Part shown: positions 8,524 through 17,336 of the stretch, one piece after another | How the letters are laid out: every line of letters starts with the position of its first letter | Numbering within the stretch: the first letter of the stretch is position 1 | Notes under the pieces: model-generated | Seen by the model: only the letters and a program-made list of their open reading frames with translations | Database searches by the model: none | What the model was told of the DNA's origin: nothing | Made by a program: the position numbers and the translations under genes | NCBI RefSeq assembly: GCF_001687105.1 | Contig: NZ_CP014596.1 | Coordinates: 489,501 to 553,500 of the forward strand | Origin: Salipiger sp. CCB-MM3 | Lineage (GTDB): Bacteria; Pseudomonadota; Alphaproteobacteria; Rhodobacterales; Rhodobacteraceae | Length of the DNA: 64,000 bases | Direction of reading: 5' to 3'

Positions 8524-10329
8524 TCAACCAGAAGCAGAGAGCGCCACGCCTGCGAACACCACGATCAACCCAAAGATGATCGCCGCCAGCCGCATCACCA
8601 GCGGTGCCCGCCCAATCAGACCGTAGGAGATCAGCGCCAGCCCCAACCCGACGCGGACAAAGGCGAAAAGCGCCCTGCCCGGTGCCTCGGCCAGTTCCAG
8701 CAGGCCGGGGTTGGCTACCATACCGAGCGGAATAATGTAGAGCCCCACTCCCAGCGCCATGGCGCTGCCCGCCACCTTCACCCAATTCTCGCCGATCATG
8801 CCTGCCGCGATGAAAACCGCGCCGCAGACCGGCGGGGTGATCGTCGACAGCAGCGCGAACCAGAAGACGAAAAGATGCGCCTGAAGCGGCTCCAGCCCAA
8901 GTTGGGTCAGCGCCGGTCCGGCGACCGACACGCAGATCACATAGGCAGCGGTGGTCGGCACCTCCATGCCCAGCACCAGACAGGCCAGCGCGGTGAGGAT
9001 CAGCGAGGGCCAGAGCATCCCGCCCGAGCCCGAGAGGATCAGCGAGGTGATCTTCACCCCAAGGCCGGTGACCGCCAGCACGCCAATGACGATCGAAGCG
9101 CAGAGGATAATCGAGGCGATCATCGCCACCTGTTTGGCCGAATTGACCAGCGCCGAGGCGACCCGCTCGCCGGTCTGGCGCGCATCGAAGCTCAGCGAGC
9201 CATTGGTCAGCAGCAGCAGCGCCCCCGCGAGGATCGCAAGGCAGGCGGCGTATTGCGGCGTGTAGCCCAGCCCGAACATGCCGATCATCAGCACGGTGAA
9301 GGGGACGAGGAAGAACAGCGATGTGATGATCACGTCGCGCTTCGCCGGTCGGTCCTCGGCGGCGATGCCCTTGAGATCGTAGCGCGTGGCATAGGCGTTG
9401 ATGCCAACCCAGACCGCCCAGAAATAAAGGATCGCCGGCAGGATCGCCGCGCCCATGATCTGCGTGTAGGGCGTGCCGGTGAGTTCGACCATGACGAAGG
9501 CGCCCGCACCCATCAGCGGCGGCATGATCTGCCCACCCGAGGAGGCCACGGCCTCGACCCCGGCGGCGAGCTTCTTGGGGTAGCCCAGCTTCGTCATCGC
9601 AGGCAGGGTGATCGCGCCGGTCGACGCGACATTGGCGCTGGCCGAGCCCGAGATCGAGCCAAACAGCGCCGAGGACAGCACCGAGACCTTGGCCGCGCCG
9701 CCCTTCAGCCGCCCGGCGGCGGCGGCGGCGACATTCATGAAGCCCTGCCCCGCCTCACCGGCGTTGAGCACCGCGCCGAAGATCACAAAGATCGACACCA
9801 CGCCCACCGATGTCGCGGTCAGCGAGCCCCAAAGGCCGCCCTCGGCGATGGTCATCGTGCCCAGGAAGCTCTGGATCGGCGTGCCCGCATGCCCGAACTC
9901 GCCGGGGATGTGCTGCCCGAAAAGCGCATAGGCCAGCGCGATCACCGCCACCAGCGGCAGCGGCCAGCCGATGGCGCGACGCGCAGCCTCGATCACGCAG
10001 AGCAGCAGCACCGCCGCCACGCCGATCTGGAAGTCGCTTTCCAGAAAGCCGTATTGATCGCCCAGCATCTCGTGGTTCAGCGCGATCCAGCCAGCGGCGC
10101 CGACGCCCAGCACCGTGAGCACTGCGCCCGAGATCAGCTGCCAGCGCCCGGTGGCGCCAAAGATGAAGACCCAGGGCAGGATCACTGCCATGTGCAGCGG
10201 ACGGCTGACGAGGTTGGGCACCAGACCCGAGAAGATGAGCCCGAGGTGATAGACCACGACCAGCGCCGCCAGTCCGATCCACACCGCCCGCTTCCATGCC
10301 GCCTGCGGCATCTGCGTCTCAAGCCCCAT
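8524..10329 (-). CDS. TRAP transporter fused permease (TAXI type, 4TM-12TM fusion)
   Basis: 601 residues from the ATG at 10329 (AGAGG upstream; a TTG 18 bp earlier is the alternative). The protein is almost entirely hydrophobic and carries the DctM-type signatures EAGQGFMNVAAAAAGRLKGG, SGSASANVASTGAITLPAM and SGGQIMPPLMGAGAFVM. An N-terminal small-subunit (DctQ-like) part is fused in the same chain, as is usual for TAXI systems. It imports an organic acid or similar solute with sodium or proton coupling. It follows its binding-protein gene by 73 bp. The substrate is unknown. Confidence 0.88.
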   Translation of the reverse strand: MGLETQMPQAAWKRAVWIGLAALVVVYHLGLIFSGLVPNLVSRPLHMAVILPWVFIFGATGRWQLISGAVLTVLGVGAAGWIALNHEMLGDQYGFLESDFQIGVAAVLLLCVIEAARRAIGWPLPLVAVIALAYALFGQHIPGEFGHAGTPIQSFLGTMTIAEGGLWGSLTATSVGVVSIFVIFGAVLNAGEAGQGFMNVAAAAAGRLKGGAAKVSVLSSALFGSISGSASANVASTGAITLPAMTKLGYPKKLAAGVEAVASSGGQIMPPLMGAGAFVMVELTGTPYTQIMGAAILPAILYFWAVWVGINAYATRYDLKGIAAEDRPAKRDVIITSLFFLVPFTVLMIGMFGLGYTPQYAACLAILAGALLLLTNGSLSFDARQTGERVASALVNSAKQVAMIASIILCASIVIGVLAVTGLGVKITSLILSGSGGMLWPSLILTALACLVLGMEVPTTAAYVICVSVAGPALTQLGLEPLQAHLFVFWFALLSTITPPVCGAVFIAAGMIGENWVKVAGSAMALGVGLYIIPLGMVANPGLLELAEAPGRALFAFVRVGLGLALISYGLIGRAPLVMRLAAIIFGLIVVFAGVALSASG

Positions 10330-10354
10330 CGTCTGCCTCTTTCTCAAATGAGGT

Positions 10355-10380
10355 CGGGCCGGACAATGATGCCCGGCCCG
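10355..10380 (-). terminator. Stem-loop between TAXI binding protein and permease genes
   Basis: CGGGCCGG and CCGGCCCG pair around a ten-base loop in the short gap after the binding-protein stop. Without a U-run it is more likely a partial attenuator or mRNA-stability element that raises binding-protein output over permease than a full terminator. Confidence 0.55.
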
Positions 10381-10402
10381 CCTGAACTGGTTTTACGCGG
10401 AG

Positions 10403-11359
10403 TTACTTCTGCGCGTCCGGCAGCGCAATGCCCGCTTCTTCGTAGTAGCGCACGGCGCCCGGATGCATCTCGCCTTCGACGTTCTGCAGCAGCGCCGGAT
10501 CGACACCCGTCCACCAGGGCGACTCCGCGCCCATGCGCGCCTTTTCTTCCCAGAAGGTCTTGGTCAGCTGATAGGCGGTCTCGTCGTCCATCTTGGTGGT
10601 CGTATAGGCGATCACCGGCAGCGAGGTGGTGGTGATGTCGGCGTCCTGCCCGGCGTAGGTGCCGGCGGGGATCACCAGCTTGGCGCGGCCGGTCTCGGCG
10701 ACCTGTTCGTCGCTCAGCGACAGCACGGTCACATCGGTCGAAGCCGCGGCCTCCACGACGTTCGGCGCCGGGAAGCTGCCCGCGGTGACGAACCCGTCGA
10801 TCTGGCCGTTTTTCAGCGCCGGGACGGCGTTCGACAGTTCCACGTCGGCGATCTCGACCTTGCCGTCGAGGCCGAAGAGACCGAGGTACTTCTCGCCCTC
10901 ACGGGCACCGAAGCTGCCCTTGCCGAGCAGAAGGGTCTTGCCCTCCAGCGCGCCGAAATCGGTCGCGCCGCTGTCTTTCGACATGACGAAATGCATGGTC
11001 AGCGAGGGCAGCGGGAAGAGCGCGCGGATCTCGCCAAAGGCGGGGTTGCCCTTGCCCTCGAACGCACCAGTACCATTGCGGGCACCGCTGACCAGAGCGG
11101 GCGGCGAGGTGAAGACGTAATCGCCGCCACGGGCGCGCACTTCCATTACGTTCTGCTGGCTGCCCTGGCTTTCCTCGACGGTGACGATCACGCCGCCATC
11201 GGTGCCCGCCTTCATCGCCTCGGCGATCTGCACGGCCATCTGGTAATAGGACGAGCCCGACTTGGCCGCCTTCAGCGTGACGCGGGTTTCGGCCTGCGCC
11301 GGCAGGGCTGCCAGCGTGGCGAGGCTGGCCGCAAGCGCGGCCTTTGCGAGAAATTTCAT
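10403..11359 (-). CDS. TAXI-family TRAP transporter solute-binding protein
   Basis: 318 residues from the ATG at 11359, picked because GGAGGAG precedes it. A Sec signal peptide is obvious (MKFLAKAALAASLATLAALP, cleavage after AQA), and the mature protein begins ETRVTLKAAKSGSSYYQMAV, the TAXI-type start. Family features include the GGDYVFTSPPALVSGA ligand-loop region and KTLLLGKGSFGAREGEKYL. It captures the solute in the periplasm and delivers it to the fused permease encoded next. It lies downstream of galM on the same strand, but the 86-bp gap could hold its own promoter. Confidence 0.87.
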   Translation of the reverse strand: MKFLAKAALAASLATLAALPAQAETRVTLKAAKSGSSYYQMAVQIAEAMKAGTDGGVIVTVEESQGSQQNVMEVRARGGDYVFTSPPALVSGARNGTGAFEGKGNPAFGEIRALFPLPSLTMHFVMSKDSGATDFGALEGKTLLLGKGSFGAREGEKYLGLFGLDGKVEIADVELSNAVPALKNGQIDGFVTAGSFPAPNVVEAAASTDVTVLSLSDEQVAETGRAKLVIPAGTYAGQDADITTTSLPVIAYTTTKMDDETAYQLTKTFWEEKARMGAESPWWTGVDPALLQNVEGEMHPGAVRYYEEAGIALPDAQK

Positions 11360-11445
11360 CGTGAGGCTCCTCCTGGACTTCGCGCGCGACCTAAACACCT
11401 GTGATCACGCGGGGTCAAGCCGGTGGCCCCAAGCGGGCGTGCGCC

Positions 11446-12495
11446 TCAGCGTGTCCCGAAGCAAAAACTCATCTCGGCGCGGCGCAACTCGCCGGGCCGC
11501 AGCACCGGGCTTTGCGCGCCCCAGCTTTCGGGCATGTTGATCGCATCGGGCCAAATCTGCGGCTCGAGGCAGATGGCGTCATGTTTGCGCGCGGCGTAGC
11601 CGCCTTTGCCCGGCACGGTCCCGTCGAGGAAATTGCCGGTGTAGACCTGCAGGCCGGGAAGGTTGGTGCTCATCCACATGACCCGCCCGCTCACCGCGTC
11701 CGACAGTTCCACTTCGCCCGCGTCCAGACACAGGCAATGATCATAGCCGTCGAGCGCCCCCGAGCGCACGGCGGTCAGCGGCTGTCGCCCCTCGCGGAAG
11801 TCGAAGGGGCTGGCGCCCACCGGCACCACGCCCGTGGGGATCTTCGCCTCGTCGACCGTCAGATAGCGCGACGCGGGCACCTTCAGCCGATATTCCAGCG
11901 CCGAGTTCGGACGCCCCGCCAGCGCCGAGATCCCGGCCAGCGCAAAGAAACTGTGGTTGGTCATCGACACCAGCGTCGGCGCGTCGGTTTCGGCCTCATA
12001 GGTGATCGTCAGGCAGGGCTGGCCACCGTCGTTCGTGCGCAGGGCATAGCAGGCGCGGGCCAGAAGCTGCCCCGGAAAGCCCTGATCACCCGCTGCGCTG
12101 ACCATCTCCAGCGTGACCGCGCCATCGCCGAGCTCGGAAACCTGCCAGTTGCGCCGGTCGAACCCGTCGGGACCGCCGTGCAGCGTGGTTTGCCCCTCGT
12201 TCTGCGCCAGATGGTAAGCCTTGCCGTCGAGATCGAAGCGGCCACCGGCGATGCGATTGGCCACGCGCCCCACGGTGGCGCCATAGAAGGTGCGGTGCTC
12301 GACGTAGCCCGCCAGATCGTCAAACCCGAGCACGATGTCATCGAGCCGCCCCTCGCGGTCCGGCACACTCAGCGCCTGCAGCGCCGCACCATAGGTGATC
12401 ACCTCGGCGCGCACATCTCCGGCGCGCAGGGTGATGCGCTCGATCGGCGCCCCACCCGGCGTCGCGCCGAAAACATGTCGCTCAGGGATCATCAT
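11446..12495 (-). CDS. galM: Aldose 1-epimerase (galactose mutarotase)
   Basis: 349 residues starting at tandem ATGs (12495/12492) inside the last codons of the upstream dehydrogenase gene, so translation is coupled. Motifs of the GalM family are visible: TTLHGGPDGFDRRNW, the catalytic histidine in TNHSFFAL and the C-terminal catalytic glutamate region LEPQIWPDAINMPES. It interconverts alpha and beta anomers of aldoses such as galactose or arabinose. In this operon it would supply the right anomer to the sugar 1-dehydrogenase encoded just before it. Confidence 0.9.
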   Translation of the reverse strand: MMIPERHVFGATPGGAPIERITLRAGDVRAEVITYGAALQALSVPDREGRLDDIVLGFDDLAGYVEHRTFYGATVGRVANRIAGGRFDLDGKAYHLAQNEGQTTLHGGPDGFDRRNWQVSELGDGAVTLEMVSAAGDQGFPGQLLARACYALRTNDGGQPCLTITYEAETDAPTLVSMTNHSFFALAGISALAGRPNSALEYRLKVPASRYLTVDEAKIPTGVVPVGASPFDFREGRQPLTAVRSGALDGYDHCLCLDAGEVELSDAVSGRVMWMSTNLPGLQVYTGNFLDGTVPGKGGYAARKHDAICLEPQIWPDAINMPESWGAQSPVLRPGELRRAEMSFCFGTR

Positions 12496-13417
12496 GGAAG
12501 GCCTCGACACGGCTCTGCGCGCCCAGCAGGAAAGCGTCGGCCACCAGTTGCAGCGGCGCGAGATCGACGTCGGACTCGCCCGCCGCGATCAGCTCGCCGA
12601 AGCGGGCATAGAGGCGGCGGTACTCGCGGTCCTCGGCGGCGATGCGCGCCGCTCCTCCGACAAACAGCTTCGCCCCGCCCTCGCGCAGCAGCACCTCGGG
12701 GCCATCGGTTTCCACCCGGATATCCCAAGTTTGCGGGCCGGTCTGGCGCCAGTCGAACTCGGCCCCCACCTGCGCGCCCGAGGCGGTCAGCATGTCGAGC
12801 TTGGCGGCAATGGGCGCTTGCTTGTTCTGCGGCACTTCCAGATGCGCCGAGACCGGATGCACCGGCTCGGGCAGGATGCGGGTGAGGATCGACAGCGCGT
12901 TGATCCCCGGATCGAAGACGCCAAGCCCGCCCGGCTGCCAGATCCATTCCTGACCCGGATGCCAGTGTCGCACGTCTTCCTTCCAGATGATCTCGGCCCG
13001 CTTGATCTTGGCCCCCGCGAGCAGCGCGCGCGCGTCCTCGACCGCCGCCGCCTCGCGCGAGTGCCACGTGGCAAACAGCGTCACGCCCCTGTCGCGCGCC
13101 AGCCGCGCCAGCCCTTCGACCTCGGAAACGCTCGCCCCCGGCGGTTTTTCCAGCATCACATGCTTGCCCGCACGGATCGCCGCCACCGCCTGCTCGAACC
13201 GGCCCTGCGGCGGCGTGCAAAGCGAGATCGCCTGCAAGCCGGGCTCTTTGGCCAGCATCTCGTCGATGTCGTGATAGGAGGGCAGCGTGTCATGCCCGGC
13301 GTGGCGGCTGGCGATGGCGGCCAGCTGCAGCGCCGGCACATCCTCGAGCGAGGGCAGATGCTGGTTCCGCGCGATGGTGCCAAGGCCGACGAGGCCAAGC
13401 TGGATCGGATCGCTCAT
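12482..13417 (-). CDS. araA: L-arabinose / D-galactose 1-dehydrogenase (Gfo/Idh/MocA family)
   Basis: 311 residues; GGGGAG precedes the ATG, whose first base is the last base of the lactonase stop. The N-terminus has the Rossmann motif GLVGLGTIARNQHLP and the family motif EKPPGAS. The stretches FATWHSREA, WKEDVRHWHPGQEWIWQPGG and GLGVFDPGINALSILTRILP closely resemble what I recall of the Azospirillum brasilense NAD(P)-dependent L-arabinose 1-dehydrogenase, which also oxidises D-galactose. It would make the 1,4-lactone, the substrate of the lactonase encoded upstream. The symbol follows the Azospirillum scheme and is not the E. coli isomerase araA. Confidence 0.85.
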   Translation of the reverse strand: MSDPIQLGLVGLGTIARNQHLPSLEDVPALQLAAIASRHAGHDTLPSYHDIDEMLAKEPGLQAISLCTPPQGRFEQAVAAIRAGKHVMLEKPPGASVSEVEGLARLARDRGVTLFATWHSREAAAVEDARALLAGAKIKRAEIIWKEDVRHWHPGQEWIWQPGGLGVFDPGINALSILTRILPEPVHPVSAHLEVPQNKQAPIAAKLDMLTASGAQVGAEFDWRQTGPQTWDIRVETDGPEVLLREGGAKLFVGGAARIAAEDREYRRLYARFGELIAAGESDVDLAPLQLVADAFLLGAQSRVEAFHDDP

Positions 13418-14292
13418 CAGGCGTCTCCCCTGTCGAGTATGAAGGCGGGCTCCGCCCGGCCCTGCCCCGCGCCAAGCTGGGCAAAGAGCTTGCCCGACAG
13501 CGGCGCCTCGGCCAGCGCGTCCGGGCCAAGGCCCTGCGTCGCCGTGGTGCAGTAAAGCGTGGTGAAATCCGGCCCGCCGAAGGCCGGGCAAGTGCTGTGC
13601 GGCGCGGGCATATCGTGGCGCGCGCCAAGCACGCCCTCGGGCGAGACCTCGACCACCGCCCCCGCCCCCCAGAGCGCCACCCAGAGCGTGCCCGAGGCAT
13701 CGGTGAGCGCGCCATCGGGGCTCAGCCCGTGTTCGGCGAAATCGACGAAAAGCTCGGGCTCCGCCGCGGGCCAGCCCGCCGCGTCCAGCGCCACGCGGTA
13801 GAGATGCGCCTTGGCCGTGTCGGCGAAATAGCCGCAGCCGCGATCGTGGTCGAAGCAGATGGCGTTGGGAATGCTGATGCGATCCGCGATGGTGCGCAGC
13901 GCCCCCTCGGCATAGCGGTAGATCGCACCGGCCTTGTGTTCGGCCTGCTTGCCCATGGTGCCGATCCAGAACCCGCCCCAAGGGTCCGCGCGCCCGTCGT
14001 TCGAGCGGGTCGAGGCGCAGTCCTTTTCCAGATCGACGAGATGCCCGAAGACACCGGTGGTCACGTCATATTCCCAAAGCCCGGTCTCCGAGGCGATGAG
14101 CATCCGGTCCCGGTCGATCCATGCCGCGGCAGAGCACATCTCGGTCAGCGGCACGTCCCGCGTGTGGCCCGAGGCGGGATGATGCGACAGCAGGCGTTTG
14201 CCGGTGATGTCGAACCAGAAGATCTCGCCGCGAAGGGGGTGCCACAGCGCCCCCTCGCCCAGTTTGCAGGTCCGGTCGTCAAACAGATCCAT
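13417..14292 (-). CDS. SMP-30/regucalcin-type sugar lactonase (arabino-/galactonolactonase)
   Basis: 291 residues with the six-bladed propeller pattern of SMP-30/gluconolactonase proteins: the metal ligand Glu in LGEGALWHP, RSNDGRADPWGGFWIGTMG, SIPNAICFDHD and HGLSPDGALTD. It hydrolyses the aldonolactone made by the 1-dehydrogenase to the open aldonate. Its stop overlaps the dehydrogenase start by one base, and its ATG shares a base with the stop of the dehydratase gene, so the three are strictly coupled. Arabinono- versus galactono-lactone preference cannot be read from sequence. Confidence 0.87.
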   Translation of the reverse strand: MDLFDDRTCKLGEGALWHPLRGEIFWFDITGKRLLSHHPASGHTRDVPLTEMCSAAAWIDRDRMLIASETGLWEYDVTTGVFGHLVDLEKDCASTRSNDGRADPWGGFWIGTMGKQAEHKAGAIYRYAEGALRTIADRISIPNAICFDHDRGCGYFADTAKAHLYRVALDAAGWPAAEPELFVDFAEHGLSPDGALTDASGTLWVALWGAGAVVEVSPEGVLGARHDMPAPHSTCPAFGGPDFTTLYCTTATQGLGPDALAEAPLSGKLFAQLGAGQGRAEPAFILDRGDA

Positions 14293-16043
14293 CAGTGGCT
14301 GTCCTTGCCCACGTCATTGCCACGGCAGCCCTTGAGGAAGTCGAGGTCCGCGCCGGTGTCGGCCCCTTCGACGTGGCTTTGGTGCAGCCATGCGTAGCCG
14401 CTGCCAGGCAGATCATGCGTCGGCTTCCAAGCGGCAAGGCGCGCGGCCAGTTCCTCGTCGGGAATGTCGAGGTGCAGACGGCGGCTTTCCACGTCGAGCT
14501 CGATCATGTCGCCATCCTTGACCACCGCAAGCGGCCCGCCCGCCGCAGCCTCGGGCGAGGTGTGCAGGATCACCGTGCCATAGGCGGTGCCCGACATACG
14601 CGCGTCCGAGATGCGGATCATGTCGGTGATGCCCTTCTTCAGCACCTTGGGCGGCAGCCCCATATTGCCAACCTCGGCCATGCCGGGATAACCCTTGGGC
14701 CCGCAGTTCTTCAGCACCATGATGCAGGTCTCGTCGATGTCGAGCGCCTCGTCGTTGATCTTGGCCTTGTAGTCGTCGATGTCCTCGAAGACGACGGCGC
14801 GGCCCTTGTGCTTGAGCAGATGCTCCGAGGCCGCCGAGGGTTTCAGCACTGCGCCCTTGGGCGCGAGGTTGCCGCGCAACACGGCGATGCCGCCCTGCTC
14901 GGTCAGCGCCTTTTCAAGCGGCAGGATGACGTCCTCGTTGTGGTTCAGCACGTCTTTGACCTCATCCCAGATGCTGGCGCCCGAGACCGTGAGTGCATCC
15001 TTGTGCAGCTGGCCGCTCTCGCCGAGGCGCTTGAGCACCACCGGCAGGCCACCCGCATAGAAGAACTCTTCCATCAGGTATTTGCCCGAGGGCATCAGGT
15101 TGACGATGGTCGCCACATCACGCCCGCAGCGGTCCCAGTCGTCGAGCGTCAGGTCGATGCCGACCCGGCCCGCCAGCGCCAGCATGTGAATGACAGCGTT
15201 GGTCGAGCCGCCGATGGCGCCATTGGTGCGGATGGCGTTCTCGAAGGCTTCTTTGGTCAGGATGTCCGACGGCTTCAGATCGTCCTTCACCATCTGCACG
15301 ATGCGGCGGCCCGAAAGCTGCGCCATCACGCGGCGGCGGCTGTCCACCGCCGGGATCGCCGCATTGCCGGAAAGCGCCATGCCAAGCGCCTCGGCCATCG
15401 AGGCCATCGACGACGCCGTGCCCATGGTGTTGCAGGTGCCCGAGGAGCGGGACATGGACTGCTCCGCCTCGAGGAACTCCTCCTGCGTCATCTCCCCGGC
15501 CTTCACCATCTCGGAGAACTTCCAGAGGTGGGTGCCGGAGCCGACGCGCTCGCCCTGGAAATAGCCGTTGAGCATCGGTCCGCCGGTCACGACGATGGAC
15601 GGCACGTCACAAGAAGCCGCCGCCATCATCAGCGAGGGCGTGGTCTTGTCGCAGCCGACCATCAGCACCGCGCCGTCAATCGGCTGGCCGCGGATGGTCT
15701 CTTCGATGGCCAGCGCCGCGAGGTTGCGGAACATCATCGCCGTGGGACGGAACGTGTTTTCCGAGGCCGAGAACACCGGCACCTCGACCGGGAAGCCGCC
15801 GGCTTCCCAGACCCCCGCCTTCACCTTTTCCGCCAGCTCGCGCAGGTGGCCGTTGCAGGGGGTGAGATCGGACCATGTGTTGAGGATGCCGATGATCGGC
15901 CGCCCGTCGAACAGGTCGTGCGGGTAGCCTTGGTTCTTCAGCCAGCCGCGGTGGTAGATCGTGTCGCGCGAGTTGCCCGAATACCAATGGGTCGAGCGCA
16001 GCTTGCGCGGCCAGGGGGCGGGGGTGAAATCCTTGACGGACAT
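14292..16043 (-). CDS. IlvD/Edd-family aldonate dehydratase (L-arabinonate / D-galactonate type)
   Basis: 583 residues from the ATG at 16043. The three cysteines that bind the 2Fe-2S cluster in pentonate dehydratases are present: Cys63 (DLTPCNGH), Cys131 (MVGCDKTTPS) and Cys204 (SSGTCNTMGTA). Length and N-terminus (LRSTHWYSGNSRDTIYHRGW) match L-arabinonate dehydratase, which also accepts D-fuconate and D-galactonate, instead of the shorter dihydroxy-acid dehydratase IlvD. It makes the 2-keto-3-deoxy-aldonate. The next enzyme (aldolase or a second dehydratase) is missing from the window. Confidence 0.87.
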   Translation of the reverse strand: MSVKDFTPAPWPRKLRSTHWYSGNSRDTIYHRGWLKNQGYPHDLFDGRPIIGILNTWSDLTPCNGHLRELAEKVKAGVWEAGGFPVEVPVFSASENTFRPTAMMFRNLAALAIEETIRGQPIDGAVLMVGCDKTTPSLMMAAASCDVPSIVVTGGPMLNGYFQGERVGSGTHLWKFSEMVKAGEMTQEEFLEAEQSMSRSSGTCNTMGTASSMASMAEALGMALSGNAAIPAVDSRRRVMAQLSGRRIVQMVKDDLKPSDILTKEAFENAIRTNGAIGGSTNAVIHMLALAGRVGIDLTLDDWDRCGRDVATIVNLMPSGKYLMEEFFYAGGLPVVLKRLGESGQLHKDALTVSGASIWDEVKDVLNHNEDVILPLEKALTEQGGIAVLRGNLAPKGAVLKPSAASEHLLKHKGRAVVFEDIDDYKAKINDEALDIDETCIMVLKNCGPKGYPGMAEVGNMGLPPKVLKKGITDMIRISDARMSGTAYGTVILHTSPEAAAGGPLAVVKDGDMIELDVESRRLHLDIPDEELAARLAAWKPTHDLPGSGYAWLHQSHVEGADTGADLDFLKGCRGNDVGKDSH

Positions 16044-16069
16044 GGGTGCCTCCAAAGCGGCTTTATTGG

Positions 16070-16092
16070 GGGCTGAGCGCGCGGCTCAGCCC
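16070..16092 (-). terminator. Stem-loop overlapping the stop codon of the sugar permease gene
   Basis: GGGCTGAGC and GCTCAGCCC form a perfect 9-bp stem over a five-base loop; the gguB stop codon lies inside the stem. The transcript continues into the dehydratase gene about 30 bases on, so this probably tunes or protects the transporter message and may not end it. Confidence 0.55.
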
Positions 16093-17324
16093 TGTTTCGA
16101 TTTGTTGTAGACGTCGAAGATCACGGCAGCGAGCAGCACCAGCCCCTTGATCATCTGCTGGTAGTCGATGCCGATGCCCATGATCGACATGCCGTTGTTC
16201 ATCACGCCCATGATGAAGGCGCCGACCACCGCCCCGACGATCTTACCAGAGCCGCCCGCCATCGACGCCCCGCCGATGAAGACCGCGGCGATCACGTCCA
16301 GCTCCATGCCGAAGCCCGCCTTCGGCGTCGCGGTGTTAAGACGCGCGGCGAACACCAGACCCGCGAGCGCCGCCAGAACGCCCATGTTGACGAAGGCGAG
16401 GAAGGTCAGGCGCTCGGTCTTGATGCCCGAGAGCTTGGCCGCCTTGCGGTTGCCACCCAGCGCATAGATGCGGCGACCGATCACCGTCTTTTGGGTGATG
16501 AAGGCGTAGATGATGATAAGCACGCCCATGGTGACCAGCACGTTCGGCAAGCCGCGGAAGGTGGCGATCTTATAGGTCAGGAACAGCAGCGCGCCGCAGA
16601 CGATGGCATTGCGCACCCAGAAGAAGTTGGCGGGCTCGCCCTCGATGCCATAGGCCTTGTCACGGGCGCGCTCGCGCAGCCCCAGCCAGACGATGGTGAC
16701 GGCGGCGATGATGCCCACGGCCATGGCCAGCAGGTTGAAGTTGCGCGACCCGGCGATCTCGGCCAGCCCGGCAGTCATTGCAGCCGGGAAGAGATCGGGC
16801 ACGAAACCGGTCGACAGCATCTGGAAGCCCGGCGGGAACGGCCCCACCGACTGCCCCTGCAGCAGCCACAGCGAGGCGCCGCGGAACACCAGCATCCCGG
16901 CCAGCGTCACGATGAACGAGGGGATCGACCAATAAGCCACCCAATAGCCCTGCGCCGCGCCGATGAGGCCGCCGACGATCAGACAGGCAAGGATGGTCAA
17001 GGGCACGGGCCAATCCCATTGCACGATCATCACCGCCGCCAACGCGCCGATGAAGCCCAGCACCGAGCCGACCGACAGGTCGATGTTGCCCGAGACGATG
17101 ACGATGAGCATCCCCAGCGCCATGATGATGATATAGCTGTTCTGCAGGAACAGGTTGGTGATGTTCACCGGGCGCATCAGCGTGCCGCCGGTCACCGCCT
17201 GAAAGAACACCATGATGGCGATCAGCGCGAAGAGCAGCCCGTATTCACGCATGTGGTTGCGCAGGTAGTGCTTGAGCCCTTGGCTTTCAGGCTGGCCTGC
17301 GGTTTCTGCCGTTTGAGTGGACAT
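16086..17324 (-). CDS. gguB: Multiple-monosaccharide ABC transporter permease (GguB/MmsB)
   Basis: 412 residues, longer than the usual 320-residue CUT2 permease, as is typical for GguB/XylH-like members. About ten hydrophobic segments are visible, with the family motif VSGNIDLSVGSVLGFIGALA and the C-terminal ELDVIAAVFIGGASMAGGSG. It forms the membrane channel for the ChvE-GguA system taking up galactose, arabinose, glucose, xylose and similar aldoses. It lies 12 bp after gguA and just before the oxidative sugar genes, which suggests its substrates feed that pathway. Confidence 0.9.
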   Translation of the reverse strand: MSTQTAETAGQPESQGLKHYLRNHMREYGLLFALIAIMVFFQAVTGGTLMRPVNITNLFLQNSYIIIMALGMLIVIVSGNIDLSVGSVLGFIGALAAVMIVQWDWPVPLTILACLIVGGLIGAAQGYWVAYWSIPSFIVTLAGMLVFRGASLWLLQGQSVGPFPPGFQMLSTGFVPDLFPAAMTAGLAEIAGSRNFNLLAMAVGIIAAVTIVWLGLRERARDKAYGIEGEPANFFWVRNAIVCGALLFLTYKIATFRGLPNVLVTMGVLIIIYAFITQKTVIGRRIYALGGNRKAAKLSGIKTERLTFLAFVNMGVLAALAGLVFAARLNTATPKAGFGMELDVIAAVFIGGASMAGGSGKIVGAVVGAFIMGVMNNGMSIMGIGIDYQQMIKGLVLLAAVIFDVYNKSKQG

Positions 17325-17336
17325 GTCCCCTCCCCC